Below are positions 1 to 7,653 of a stretch of DNA of 64,000 bases, piece by piece. The position numbers and the translations under genes are program-made. The DNA is from Burkholderiaceae bacterium. Its GTDB lineage: Bacteria; Pseudomonadota; Gammaproteobacteria; Burkholderiales; Burkholderiaceae. Each line of letters starts with the position of its first letter. Within the stretch, counting starts at the first letter, position 1. A model generated the notes under the pieces. The model worked only from the letters and a program-made list of their open reading frames with translations, was not told the origin of the DNA and did no database searches. The stretch lies in assembly GCA_947455485.1 (NCBI GenBank), contig CANGNV010000003.1:26233-90232 (forward strand). Direction: 5' to 3'.

Positions 1-88
1 CAAGCATCCTAAGTACTTCAATTTCTTCGGAAGGTTCAGATTTAAGTTGACCAATTTTGACCAAATTATCTAAATTTTGATTAGTCAA
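1..88 (-). CDS. HEPN-domain protein, 5' part only
   Basis: This gene is too short in the window for the ORF track and runs off the left edge. On the minus strand an open frame begins at a TTG that overlaps the stop of the nucleotidyltransferase gene by 8 bases (TTGACTAA). It reads MTNQNLDNLVKIGQLKSEPS and continues open to base 1. The NLDNLVKIGQLK opening is typical of small HEPN-domain proteins that sit beside nucleotidyltransferases. In MNT/HEPN pairs the HEPN protein is usually an RNase toxin and the nucleotidyltransferase inactivates it. Only 29 codons are visible, so the catalytic motif cannot be checked. The assignment rests on the start sequence and the overlap with its neighbour. Confidence 0.55.
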   Translation of the reverse strand, partial: MTNQNLDNLVKIGQLKSEPSEEIEVLRML

Positions 89-656
89 TTAAGGCGCCAT
101 ACACTGAGATGGTAGGTAGTTCTAACACTTTATTTACAAATGAATTTCGCTCTGCGCGACGATTCTCAAACTCTTTTGGTGTGTAGCAGGTGGGATTAAT
201 TTTTCGTCCTAACTTATGTTCAACTGGGGTGAGTAGATCCAGTATTTTACTAAGACGTAAATTCTTTCCGACTAAAAGAAGGTCAATGTCACTACTTGCT
301 GTATCGGTATTTTTGGCGACCGAACCGTAGATCAATGCGTGCTGTAAATCTTGATGCAATGGTAATAAAGCAACATTGATTTCGTGATCAATACCCAATG
401 TCTTTTTTACAAGGCTATGAAGCTCTTTATAGATAGGTGAGCTTTGATTGGCTTTGCAAATTCTTAAGTTTCCAAGCTTTGTTGAGCTAATAATCCCGCT
501 TTCCGAAAGTCGGTTTAACTCTCTCTGTAGTGATGCGCTACTTAACTTAGTCAGGCGCAATAATTCACTTAAATGAAATTCTCGTTCAGGATGGCCAAAG
601 ACCCAGCCTAAGACTAGGCTTTGGCTGGGTGAAAAAAGAGCGCTTGATAGTGACAT
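81..656 (-). CDS. Winged-helix plus nucleotidyltransferase (MNT-type) protein
   Basis: The 191-residue protein has an N-terminal winged-helix region (about residues 20-65, with FHLSELLRLT and LQRELNRLSESGII). A nucleotidyltransferase fold follows with the signature GSVAKNTDTASSDIDLLLVG (about 111-130), which contains the GS and DxD metal-binding residues. Such proteins are often annotated as transcriptional regulators with an NTase domain and pair with HEPN proteins. In known MNT/HEPN toxin-antitoxin modules the NTase adenylylates the HEPN RNase. Here the stop codon overlaps the start of a HEPN-like frame, which fits such a pair. The winged helix could give autoregulation. The family call is good; the antitoxin role is inferred. 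Confidence 0.75.
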   Translation of the reverse strand: MSLSSALFSPSQSLVLGWVFGHPEREFHLSELLRLTKLSSASLQRELNRLSESGIISSTKLGNLRICKANQSSPIYKELHSLVKKTLGIDHEINVALLPLHQDLQHALIYGSVAKNTDTASSDIDLLLVGKNLRLSKILDLLTPVEHKLGRKINPTCYTPKEFENRRAERNSFVNKVLELPTISVYGALID

Positions 657-852
657 TACTAAATAATAGCATGATTGTGCTAAAAATTAGCAAGTAATAT
701 TCACAATAAACAACAGAAACCACGGGGCGTATGTTGAATGCGTTGGGGCGCCAAACTAGATTCCATACTTGCTGGGGATTCAGATCGGTTGGATCTGTGA
801 AGGGTGGGGATCCTCCCATCCCTGCAATACCTGTCTTAAGAAGCGACCTTAT

Positions 853-1320
853 TTATTGATCTGGCTTATGACCAGAGCATTCATTAGGCTCTAATTCCTT
901 ATCCCATAAATCATACTTAGATTGCATTACTATCCACAGCTGAGGCCCATTGCCTAAATAAGTGCCTAGCCTTAGCGCTAGTTTTGGTGTGATGCGGTAT
1001 CTCTCAGACAGAACAGCATGCAGAGTTTGCTTTGAGACTCCAAGATGCTTGGCAAATGTAGCGGCAGAAATGCCCAATGCAGGTAAAACATCCTCTCGCA
1101 GGATAGTGCCAGGGTGGGTAGGCAATCGTTTACGCATACTTTTGGAAAGTGAGTTTCTTGCGTTGATTTTTTTCAGCGCATTTCGAAAATCTTTGAGATC
1201 TTCATAGCTGTGTGCTTCTGTAAGGCCGATAGATTTCCTCTGATCTAATTCTTTTGCTATTTCCCTTGCTCTTGCAAAAAAATCGTCAACATTTCTGAGT
1301 CTGACTATTGGTTTTCGCAT
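853..1320 (-). CDS. HigA-like antitoxin with an N-terminal extension
   Basis: The C-terminal 95 residues match the HigA/VapI family of XRE antitoxins: an HPGTILREDVLPALGIS opening, a helix-turn-helix (FAKHLGVSKQTLHAVLSER), and the LRLGTYLGNGPQLWIVMQSKYDLW tail. HigA proteins normally start near MRKRLPTHPG, which is residue 62 here. The preceding 60 residues (VDDFFARAREIAKELDQ, then YEDLKDFRNALKKI) look like the N-terminal part of a different antitoxin-like DNA-binding family, HVO_A0114-type. I see no RelE/HigB toxin frame on either side. The protein is either a natural fusion or a remnant that has lost its toxin. An internal start for a normal-length HigA cannot be excluded. Confidence 0.7.
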   Translation of the reverse strand: MRKPIVRLRNVDDFFARAREIAKELDQRKSIGLTEAHSYEDLKDFRNALKKINARNSLSKSMRKRLPTHPGTILREDVLPALGISAATFAKHLGVSKQTLHAVLSERYRITPKLALRLGTYLGNGPQLWIVMQSKYDLWDKELEPNECSGHKPDQ

Positions 1321-1469
1321 CTATAGCTATTTCTTAATCTCAAGGGCAGAGTTATCTATGCCTTAAATAATAAATGATTAATGTTTGTGAATTGGTGACC
1401 ACTACGAGAGTAGGTCTATGGTGGGAAATAAAATAATGTCTTAACCACTGAATGAAATTTTGAATAAAT

Positions 1470-1817
1470 ATGCTGCGCTACAAGGATGGTGGTTTAAAAA
1501 ACGTTTGGCTCAAGAACGGATTTGAGATTCGTGAGACACCTTATGGGGAGGGTGTAGCCATTCATGACATTGATGGCTTAACCAATGCGATCTGTTTGGC
1601 TTTGACTAATAAATCTAGCGCATTAACTGGCGTGGAATTCCGTTACATACGTAGCGCTGGAATTTTACTTTCCGTCTCTGAGCTTGCTACGATGATGGGG
1701 GTGAATACCCAAACGGTCACTCGGTGGGAGAAGAATGGACGATTGCCCAAGTGGGCAGATAGGCTGATCCGAGCCCTATTTATTGCCCATGTAGAAGCAG
1801 GCAAAACTACTAGCTAA
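1470..1817 (+). CDS. XRE/MqsA-like helix-turn-helix protein
   Basis: The 115-residue protein has an N-terminal segment of the type LRYKDGGLKNVWLKNGF and a C-terminal helix-turn-helix (LSVSELATMMGVNTQTVTRWEKNGRLPKWADR). This layout is common in small MqsA-like transcriptional regulators and orphan antitoxins of proteobacteria, and the start matches the usual one for that family. It is the only plus-strand gene before base 3,600 that I support. It converges on the WYL regulator gene, with 4 bases between the two stop codons. No toxin partner is visible. Target and role are unknown. Confidence 0.65.
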   Translation: MLRYKDGGLKNVWLKNGFEIRETPYGEGVAIHDIDGLTNAICLALTNKSSALTGVEFRYIRSAGILLSVSELATMMGVNTQTVTRWEKNGRLPKWADRLIRALFIAHVEAGKTTS

Positions 1818-1821
1818 AGCT

Positions 1822-2805
1822 TCAATACAAACCCAGTGCTTTGGTTAATTCCGCCTTTACCCTTGTCTTAAGACTAGCCGGCCCAATTACCTCAACGCCT
1901 GATCCATGTTTCAGGATATCCATAACCAACTCGGGATCTTGGTTGTAATCAAACTCTAGGTTGTAATAACCGTCTTTATCAAAGCTGCCCACTTGCTGGC
2001 CATGCCAATGCTCGCCTGACACCCATTTTGCATGCTCAGGAGTAAAGCGTAGCTTAGCTCTTTGTGTGGCTTTACCTGAGAAGATACCGTAGCTCTGTGC
2101 AAAGTGTTCCTGACATTCTTTTTCAGAAACTTCTTGAGCTTTCTTATTGGTAAGTACTGCACTCTGAATACCATCTACAGAAAAACTCCTCAAACCATTG
2201 CGTAAGTGGCAATACGCATCGAGGTACCAGTTCTCGCGGTAATAGATTAATCGTTGAGGAGAGATTTCACGAGCAGTGTTCTCGTCTTTACCCCTAGAGT
2301 GGTAGGTGATCTCTAGACGATTACGTTTGAGTAGGGCGGCACCAATTTCAGAGAAGTTCTCAATAGAGTTCTTACGTGAACCCATGCCGATTACTTTGAT
2401 GCGTTTACGTAACTCTTTAGCTGTTGCTTCACTTTGACCAAGGATGCCATCAATGATGGCTGTAAGTGGCTCAATATGGGGTCCAATTAAACCGCCTTGA
2501 TCGAGGGAGGAGAGTAAGTGCTGCATTAGTACTAAGGCAGTAGCCTCTTTCTCGGAGAACCAGAGGCCTGGCATCTCAATCCTCTCGATCGAGGAGGAAT
2601 TCTCAAACTTATATCCACCCATGAAGCGGTCATAAACTATGGATGCCTGCATACGGCTACGCAGATACTCTAGGTCACGCTTGAAGGTAGCGGGGGAGAT
2701 CTCTAGCTCGGATAAGAAATCCTCCCTTGGAACGCATTTGCGTTGCTGAATCATGTACTTAATCCGGTGCAGACGCTCCATATCGCTCATATCAACCCAA
2801 TCCAA
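1822..2805 (-). CDS. WYL-domain transcriptional regulator
   Basis: The 327-residue protein has an N-terminal DeoR/HTH-11-type winged helix (about residues 8-65, with VPREDFLSELEISPATFKRDLEYLRSR). A WYL domain (about 155-225, with LIYYRENWYLDAYCHLRNG) and a C-terminal WCX-like segment follow. WYL domains sense ligands, probably nucleic acid or nucleotides, and these regulators are frequent in defence islands, where they control phage-defence operons. The gene sits about 1.7 kb downstream of the helicase operon on the same strand, with other genes between. A role in controlling the island is therefore only inference. MDMSD-type internal starts at residues 6 and 9 are possible alternatives. Confidence 0.85.
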   Translation of the reverse strand: MDWVDMSDMERLHRIKYMIQQRKCVPREDFLSELEISPATFKRDLEYLRSRMQASIVYDRFMGGYKFENSSSIERIEMPGLWFSEKEATALVLMQHLLSSLDQGGLIGPHIEPLTAIIDGILGQSEATAKELRKRIKVIGMGSRKNSIENFSEIGAALLKRNRLEITYHSRGKDENTAREISPQRLIYYRENWYLDAYCHLRNGLRSFSVDGIQSAVLTNKKAQEVSEKECQEHFAQSYGIFSGKATQRAKLRFTPEHAKWVSGEHWHGQQVGSFDKDGYYNLEFDYNQDPELVMDILKHGSGVEVIGPASLKTRVKAELTKALGLY

Positions 2806-2848
2806 AGAAGAGAAACATTTATTGTTTTTATAACTTTAGATACTTTAT

Positions 2849-2865
2849 AGCTCATTTATTGAGCT
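2849..2865. repeat. Hairpin repeat copy 1 flanking the secreted-protein pair
   Basis: The sequence AGCTCATTTATTGAGCT forms a 6-bp stem with a 5-base loop and is followed by AGTGGC. A near copy, AGCTCACCTAATGAGCT followed by AGTAGC, lies at 3574-3590. The two copies bracket the pair of secreted-protein genes in the same orientation. There is no strong T-tract, so simple terminators are not a full explanation. Confidence 0.5.
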
Positions 2866-2897
2866 AGTGGCAACTATGTAGTAAATACGGCGTTAAA

Positions 2898-3209
2898 TCA
2901 GCGTTTTGAAGGCGAATAACCAATCCGATTGCCATTGTTATCAAAGACATTAGTGACACCCGAGGGTGCAGTGACTTCGTAACCCATCCGCTTGCCGCTA
3001 TTGTCATAGACCCCATTAGTGGAATTCCAGTTACTGGAGCTGTTTTGCCAATTGCTAGGACTGTTCTGCCAGTTACTTGGTGAATTATTCCAATTACTTT
3101 CAGAGTTTTTCCAATTGCTTGGCGAGTTATCCCAATTTGTTGTCTGTGTAAACGCGGGTATTGCGATACCAGAGAGCAATAATGCAATGAGTAATCTACT
3201 TGTATTCAT
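2898..3209 (-). CDS. Small secreted protein with SPSNW heptad repeats
   Basis: The 103-residue protein begins with a clear Sec signal peptide (LLIALLLSGIAIPAFTQ). It then has about five seven-residue repeats of the form NSPSNWx (residues about 24-61), rich in Asn, Ser and Trp. The C-terminal half contains two short GxxMGY/GNRIGY units separated by APSGVTNVFDNNG. The same GVTN and GY units occur in the gene just upstream, so the two are probably related by duplication. It is likely exported to the periplasm or cell surface. Its function is unknown. Its start lies 3 bases after the stop of the upstream gene, so they are co-transcribed. An opposite-strand ORF here is a shadow of the repeats. Confidence 0.7.
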   Translation of the reverse strand: MNTSRLLIALLLSGIAIPAFTQTTNWDNSPSNWKNSESNWNNSPSNWQNSPSNWQNSSSNWNSTNGVYDNSGKRMGYEVTAPSGVTNVFDNNGNRIGYSPSKR

Positions 3210-3212
3210 CTC

Positions 3213-3527
3213 TTACCAGCCTTTCACTGAGGGTACTTGAGGAGCTTGACGAGGGGCATTGATGCTTGAGTTGGGTGCTGCATAAACGGGGGCTGTTGAA
3301 GCGCCTTGATAGTTGCCTTGCGGACTATAGAAATTGGTTTGACCGTTATCCGTCTGAAACGACTGAACGTTCTGACCAGTGGCGCTGTAGATATTGGTCA
3401 CACCGCTAGGAGAGGTTTGGCTGTAACCCACATAGTTTCCGTTGGGACCATAAATAGCCTGAGCAGAAGCGCTGCGAGCCAATATGACGCACTGAGCCAC
3501 GAGAAGAAGGGTGATTAGGTATTTCAT
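3213..3527 (-). CDS. Small secreted protein, GVTN/GY-repeat paralogue
   Basis: I prefer the internal ATG at 3527 (residue 9 of the track ORF), because it gives a classical signal peptide (MKYLITLLLVAQCVILARSASAQA). The mature part is low in charge and has short repeated units such as GPNGNYVGY, SPSGVTNIYSATGQ and NGQTNFYSPQGN, plus a Pro/Ala-rich tail. The units resemble those in the next gene, and both are probably secreted. I do not recognise a named family or function. It is the first gene of a two-gene operon flanked by similar small hairpins. Confidence 0.65.
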   Translation of the reverse strand: MKYLITLLLVAQCVILARSASAQAIYGPNGNYVGYSQTSPSGVTNIYSATGQNVQSFQTDNGQTNFYSPQGNYQGASTAPVYAAPNSSINAPRQAPQVPSVKGW

Positions 3528-3573
3528 ATTGAGCTTCTGAAGAGTATTCATAACAACAGAATAAAAACCTTAA

Positions 3574-3590
3574 AGCTCACCTAATGAGCT
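3574..3590. repeat. Hairpin repeat copy 2 flanking the secreted-protein pair
   Basis: AGCTCACCTAATGAGCT forms the same 6-bp stem as the copy at 2849-2865 and shares the flanking AGT(A/G)GC. It lies just upstream of the secreted-protein operon. It may be a REP-like element or a duplicated regulatory hairpin. Confidence 0.5.
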
Positions 3591-3637
3591 AGTAGCTCAA
3601 GAAAATGAAATATCTAATAAATCAACAAAAGAGCGAC

Positions 3638-3928
3638 ATGCTGACCAGTGCCTTCGTATTCATGACAATCTTGCCGCTACAGATAAGCCCAAGTAGCAAA
3701 CCAGCCCATGTGCTTGATAGGCCTCTGATGGTGTCTGCGGTAGTCGATTGCGCTCGCATACTGGGTTTGCCCAAACTAAAACTCAGGGATAGCAATGGCA
3801 ACCGCTATCAAGCAGAAAAAATCATCATGCAAGAACCCTTTGCTATCTTGCAAGCATCATCAGATCAAATGGCTTTTAACCAAACGGGTCTCAGAAAAGC
3901 TTATATTCAATCCTATGTGCTTAGATAA
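3638..3928 (+). CDS. Hypothetical small protein, possibly exported
   Basis: The track ORF starts at 3605, but the ATG at 3638 follows a weak GAG ribosome-binding motif and gives a more sensible N-terminus (MLTSAFVFMTILPLQISPSS). That could be a signal peptide or a single membrane segment. The remaining 70 or so residues (LKLRDSNGNRYQAEKI and so on) match no family I recognise. An overlapping frame at 3795-3986 competes with it. This is a weak call: the reading frame is open and in plausible context, but nothing else supports it. Confidence 0.3.
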   Translation: MLTSAFVFMTILPLQISPSSKPAHVLDRPLMVSAVVDCARILGLPKLKLRDSNGNRYQAEKIIMQEPFAILQASSDQMAFNQTGLRKAYIQSYVLR

Positions 3929-3951
3929 GCAATTCGAGCTAAATTATGTAT

Positions 3952-4290
3952 TCAGGACTCATTGCCTATATTTTCTTGGGAGTTGATGATGAATTTTTTT
4001 AAGCGCTCATGGCGTCCAAGATGAATCATTTCAGCTGGAGAAGTGTCGCCTAATAAGGGGTTTCTTGCCTTGAACCAGGCGCACGCTCTCGCGATATCAC
4101 CATTGAATATTTTTACGACCATCATGATGGTGTCACTAATATCTTCCGTCTTGCAAGACTCTTGTGATATCAATTCTTGTTGAATTTGCCGGGATATAGT
4201 TCTTGCGATTGCAACGGCACTAGAGTGGTCATAAAGAGATTCCTCTTTCAAGAAGTCATCGAAACTGCTGCCATTATGTTTTTTCTTCAT
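3952..4290 (-). CDS. Orphan Xre/MbcA/ParS-type antitoxin-like protein
   Basis: I choose the ATG at 4290 over the track start at 4341, because AGGAAAA lies about 6 bases upstream and the protein then starts MKKKHNGSSFDDFLKEE. That opening is typical of small XRE antitoxin-like regulators. The C-terminal part (IFNGDIARACAWFKARNPLLGDTSPAEMIHLGR) matches the MbcA/ParS C-terminal domain of RES-Xre type toxin-antitoxin antitoxins. The combination is unusual, and the middle, where a helix-turn-helix would be expected, is short. No RES-domain toxin is visible. It lies just downstream of the helicase gene on the same strand, about 225 bases from its stop. Confidence 0.6.
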   Translation of the reverse strand: MKKKHNGSSFDDFLKEESLYDHSSAVAIARTISRQIQQELISQESCKTEDISDTIMMVVKIFNGDIARACAWFKARNPLLGDTSPAEMIHLGRHERLKKFIINSQENIGNES

Positions 4291-4382
4291 GATGATTTTC
4301 CTAGCTCGAGATTTGTCACTTAAAAAATAAATCAATGACAAAAATTTCGTTCTACAGTTTTATCAGCTGCTTGAGATAGTTG

Positions 4383-4496
4383 ATGTCATCTTTTACTGAA
4401 AAGCTTGTAGGAAAGCATAGATATTATGAGGGGCAAAGAAAGCCAGTTTCTATGGGTCGTCTGCTTGCACATATGGAAAAAATTAGGAAAATCTGA
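4383..4496 (+). CDS. Possible 37-residue small protein or gene fragment
   Basis: An open frame below the ORF-track length cut-off starts at ATG 4383 and ends at TGA 4496. It has a protein-like composition (VGKHRYYEGQRKPVSMGRL, then a LLAHMEKIRKI end). It lies in the 225-base gap between the antitoxin-like gene and the helicase stop, on the opposite strand to both. I see no convincing ribosome-binding site and recognise no family. It may be the tail of a decayed gene. Confidence 0.2.
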   Translation: MSSFTEKLVGKHRYYEGQRKPVSMGRLLAHMEKIRKI

Positions 4497-4515
4497 AATA
4501 AAGTTATCTAATTAG

Positions 4516-7500
4516 TTATGCTGATCTAATGATGGATAGTCTCCTGAATATTTCAGCCGTCATGGCTTGCTTGAGTAGCCAGGTAATTTGAATTGGACGC
4601 TCCCCTTCATAAGCTTGTAAGATCGCCTCTCCAAGCGCAAGAAAGGCTGATTCATTGTTTTCTCGTACAAATAAGAAAAATTTCCAACCATTTCCACTAG
4701 CGCTCTCAATGTATCTTCGACCAGTTTTATTGCTTAAGCTTGCTTTATTTTGAGTTTGCCAATGGAATAGAGATGGGCTGATTGCATAATCGTGATACTG
4801 CACCGATTCGTTAAAGCCCTTACTTTTATCGAGAGTCACAAACATTAATTCAGTTTTGATGCCGTCTAAAGTGAGGCAGCCTTCTCGAAAGTCGGGCCTC
4901 TTAAGTGCATCTCGAAAGCCAACTGCTGTCAATATATCGGACCTTGTATACCGACAGTGGAGAGAGATTGGCCAACTGGCTGGCGCATTTTCTAATGAAA
5001 TATAGGATTTATCTGACTGATTTAGTTGCCAGTCAATTAACTCAATCAATTCATCCTTAGCGTAAGGTTGATTTATTAACTTTGTTATGAATTGGTCTGG
5101 ACTGATCGTGCCCGAAGTTATTAACTGATAGGCAAGCATTTGAGTGCGAACTAAATCGATGGGCTTGCCACTTAACGCTTCCCGCCAACAGGTTAGCAAT
5201 TCCCTGTCATCCACATAAAGGAGGCTACCAAAACGCTTGGATAATTTATCGTCTACAACGTCTATGGGATGAGAAATAAGATTACACCTTAGCTTATATT
5301 CGTTCCAGTAATGCTTGCCGTTATAAATATCACTTACTTCAATCTGATTTTCGATTAAAAAATTATTTAGAGTAATTTGTTCTCTTGACTTAGTTGATGC
5401 CCACGCAGCGAGTTCTGATGTTAGACGAAGTGAATTAAGTTTAAGAGACTTCTTAAGGCTATCAAGTACCCGTTCACGCGCCACTTTGTCAAATTGGATA
5501 TAGCATCCGGGTGGTAAGAAGCTAAATCCAGACTCAACGGCTTCCTTGATTCTTAATCTCGTTTGACCAGTGAGAGACCTAAAAAGAATATCAAATCTAA
5601 ATTCCTCCGAATAGTTGCCAATAAAATCCAATACAAGGCAGCAATCTTTCCCTATAGATAATCTGAGGCCTCTGCCAATTTGTTGTTGAAATAAGATCGG
5701 ACTCTGGGTTGGCCTAAGTAGAAGTAAGGTATTAATTTCTGGGATATCAACACCTTCATTAAATAGATCGCAGGTAAAAATCACCTTAATATTGCCAGAG
5801 GATAATTCCTTGATTGCAATATTTCGCTCGAGCTCAGATTGGGCTCCAGTCAGAGATCTTGCAGGTATATTTCTTTTATTAAAAAAATCAGCCATGAATT
5901 CAGCATGCTTTACGCTCACGCAAAACCCAATTGACTTCAAATCATCTAGGCTTGATGAGTACCTCTCAACAGCTTGATATACCGAGCGCGCTCGCACGTT
6001 GTTGGAAGATATGATGGCATCAAGTTGATTTTCAATATTTGACTTACGCCAGTCAATTGATGTTAGGTCAATATCATCATGTGTTGCATAGTATTCAAAT
6101 GGGGCAAGCAACTGCTGATCTAATGCATCCCATAGGCGGAGAGAAACTGACGGAGATCCATCAGGTCTCAAGTCAAAATATTTTCCTAGCGACATCCCAT
6201 CTGTTCTTTCGGGGGTAGCTGTCAACCCTAATAATATTTTTGGTTTAATTGATGTGGCAAATTTATCGAAAGATTGCGCTGGTAAATGATGCGCTTCATC
6301 AATAATTACCATCAGCCAGTAATCATTGCCGAGCTTATCAATTAGATTTCTGGTGTTGATAGTATTAATAGTTGCAAACAGATGTTCATATTGGGTTGGC
6401 TCATTATTACCGTCCATCAATTCACCGAAGCTCGAGTCCCGAAGTACTTGTCTAAAAGTATAAATAGCCTGCTTAAGTATTTGAACGCGATGAGCTACGA
6501 ATAGTAATTTTGGTTGCCCACCTTCCTGCCTGCATACTCTTTCGTAATCAAATGCTGCAACAACTGTCTTTCCAGTACCAGTTGCTGCAACAACTAAATT
6601 CTTTTTTCTATTTTGATCTCGCTCGGACTGGAGTCTATCTAACATCCCTTGTTGATAAAACTTAGGCCTTAATTCAAACCACGTTTGATTGGCAATAATT
6701 TCTGATGGACTAGATTTGGTAGTGAGATATTTTTGCTCATGCAGGGCCCTGTTCAGGGCTTCTCGATGACTTTCGTTATATGGGTCATAAGTCTGAAATT
6801 CAGCGTCATTCCATAAAGTCTCAAAATGTGCCTCCGCATTTTGATAGACTTGCCCGCTAGTTTTTTGTGCAATTTTAATTGTCCATTCAATTCCACTTAC
6901 TAATGCTGACTCGGATAAATTAGCGCTACCTATATAGGCAGTTCCAAAGCCAGTATCCCTTTTAAAAATCCAGGCCTTTGCGTGTAAGCGCGTTCTTCTT
7001 CCATCTAGTGAAATTTTCAATTCAACATTAGGAAGTTCGGCTAAGGAATTGACAGCCCTTGCATCAGTTGCGCCAATATATGTTGTAGTGATAAATCTAA
7101 ATTTAGTCTTTGATTTGCCTTGGGCATTAACTGACGTAATGCTCTTTAGTACATCGTAAATTTTTCTGACACCACTCCAGGTAATAAAGCTAACTAATAT
7201 GTCTACGGAATCAACGGCCTGTAGCTCGCTAATAAGCTCAGAAAGAAGTGCGGGCTCAGATTTTGATGAGCTAAATAGCCATGAGCTTCTTAGTCCTGTA
7301 ATTGGGAAAATTCCCGGTAAATTTGGTTCATGTATGGACTTTAGTAATTGCGGCGGAGTGGCTAGTAGTTCTGTGTCTTGATCTGCCTTAGCAAGCAATC
7401 TGGCTTGTTTTAATATTTCAGAAATTAGCTTAAGTTCAATTTTTGCCTTTTCGTCACTTCCATCCTTGTTTATTGATATCTGGTCTAGCAATTCAGGAAT

Positions 7501-7653
7501 TCTAGAAACTAATTCTGAAATGAGATAGCTGCGACTATTTTCTGCTGAAGGCAATTCAATGCTTGCTCGACCTTCTCGCTCCAATTCGTCAAGCTCCGGC
7601 AACTCACTTTCATAAATTAATCTATCGTATAGGCCATGCTTAAATTTTGACAT
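4516..7653 (-). CDS. PLD-SF2 helicase-DUF3427 protein
   Basis: This 1,045-residue multidomain protein is the last gene of the HIT-HNH-helicase operon. Residues about 145-290 form a phospholipase D-like nuclease domain with one HKD-type motif (HAKAWIFKRD, 224-233, then GSANLS). Residues about 330-680 are a superfamily 2 helicase: Walker A ATGTGKT (357-363), DEAH box IIDEAHH (450-456), motif III LTATPERTDG (477-486) and motif VI QQIGRGLR (657-664). Residues about 900-1040 match DUF3427, a C-terminal domain found on such helicases. All key helicase residues are present. The start ATG overlaps the HNH stop by one base (TAATG), implying translational coupling. The likely role is ATP-driven recognition and cleavage of foreign or damaged nucleic acid; the substrate is unknown. 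The gene is visibly more AT-rich than the core genes. Confidence 0.85.
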   Translation of the reverse strand: MSKFKHGLYDRLIYESELPELDELEREGRASIELPSAENSRSYLISELVSRIPELLDQISINKDGSDEKAKIELKLISEILKQARLLAKADQDTELLATPPQLLKSIHEPNLPGIFPITGLRSSWLFSSSKSEPALLSELISELQAVDSVDILVSFITWSGVRKIYDVLKSITSVNAQGKSKTKFRFITTTYIGATDARAVNSLAELPNVELKISLDGRRTRLHAKAWIFKRDTGFGTAYIGSANLSESALVSGIEWTIKIAQKTSGQVYQNAEAHFETLWNDAEFQTYDPYNESHREALNRALHEQKYLTTKSSPSEIIANQTWFELRPKFYQQGMLDRLQSERDQNRKKNLVVAATGTGKTVVAAFDYERVCRQEGGQPKLLFVAHRVQILKQAIYTFRQVLRDSSFGELMDGNNEPTQYEHLFATINTINTRNLIDKLGNDYWLMVIIDEAHHLPAQSFDKFATSIKPKILLGLTATPERTDGMSLGKYFDLRPDGSPSVSLRLWDALDQQLLAPFEYYATHDDIDLTSIDWRKSNIENQLDAIISSNNVRARSVYQAVERYSSSLDDLKSIGFCVSVKHAEFMADFFNKRNIPARSLTGAQSELERNIAIKELSSGNIKVIFTCDLFNEGVDIPEINTLLLLRPTQSPILFQQQIGRGLRLSIGKDCCLVLDFIGNYSEEFRFDILFRSLTGQTRLRIKEAVESGFSFLPPGCYIQFDKVARERVLDSLKKSLKLNSLRLTSELAAWASTKSREQITLNNFLIENQIEVSDIYNGKHYWNEYKLRCNLISHPIDVVDDKLSKRFGSLLYVDDRELLTCWREALSGKPIDLVRTQMLAYQLITSGTISPDQFITKLINQPYAKDELIELIDWQLNQSDKSYISLENAPASWPISLHCRYTRSDILTAVGFRDALKRPDFREGCLTLDGIKTELMFVTLDKSKGFNESVQYHDYAISPSLFHWQTQNKASLSNKTGRRYIESASGNGWKFFLFVRENNESAFLALGEAILQAYEGERPIQITWLLKQAMTAEIFRRLSIIRSA

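Noticed and set aside
586-819. 77-residue minus-strand ORF before the NTase gene
   Set aside because: It overlaps the NTase start by about 70 bases. The Pro/Trp-rich front (DPTDLNPQQVWNLVWRP) is odd and could be a relic, but I recognise nothing and see no start signal.
3019-3240. Plus-strand ORF rich in Leu/Gln across the secreted repeat gene
   Set aside because: It is the complementary reading of the SPSNW repeats.
3795-3986. 63-residue plus-strand ORF
   Set aside because: It overlaps the weak hypothetical gene in another frame and has no support of its own.
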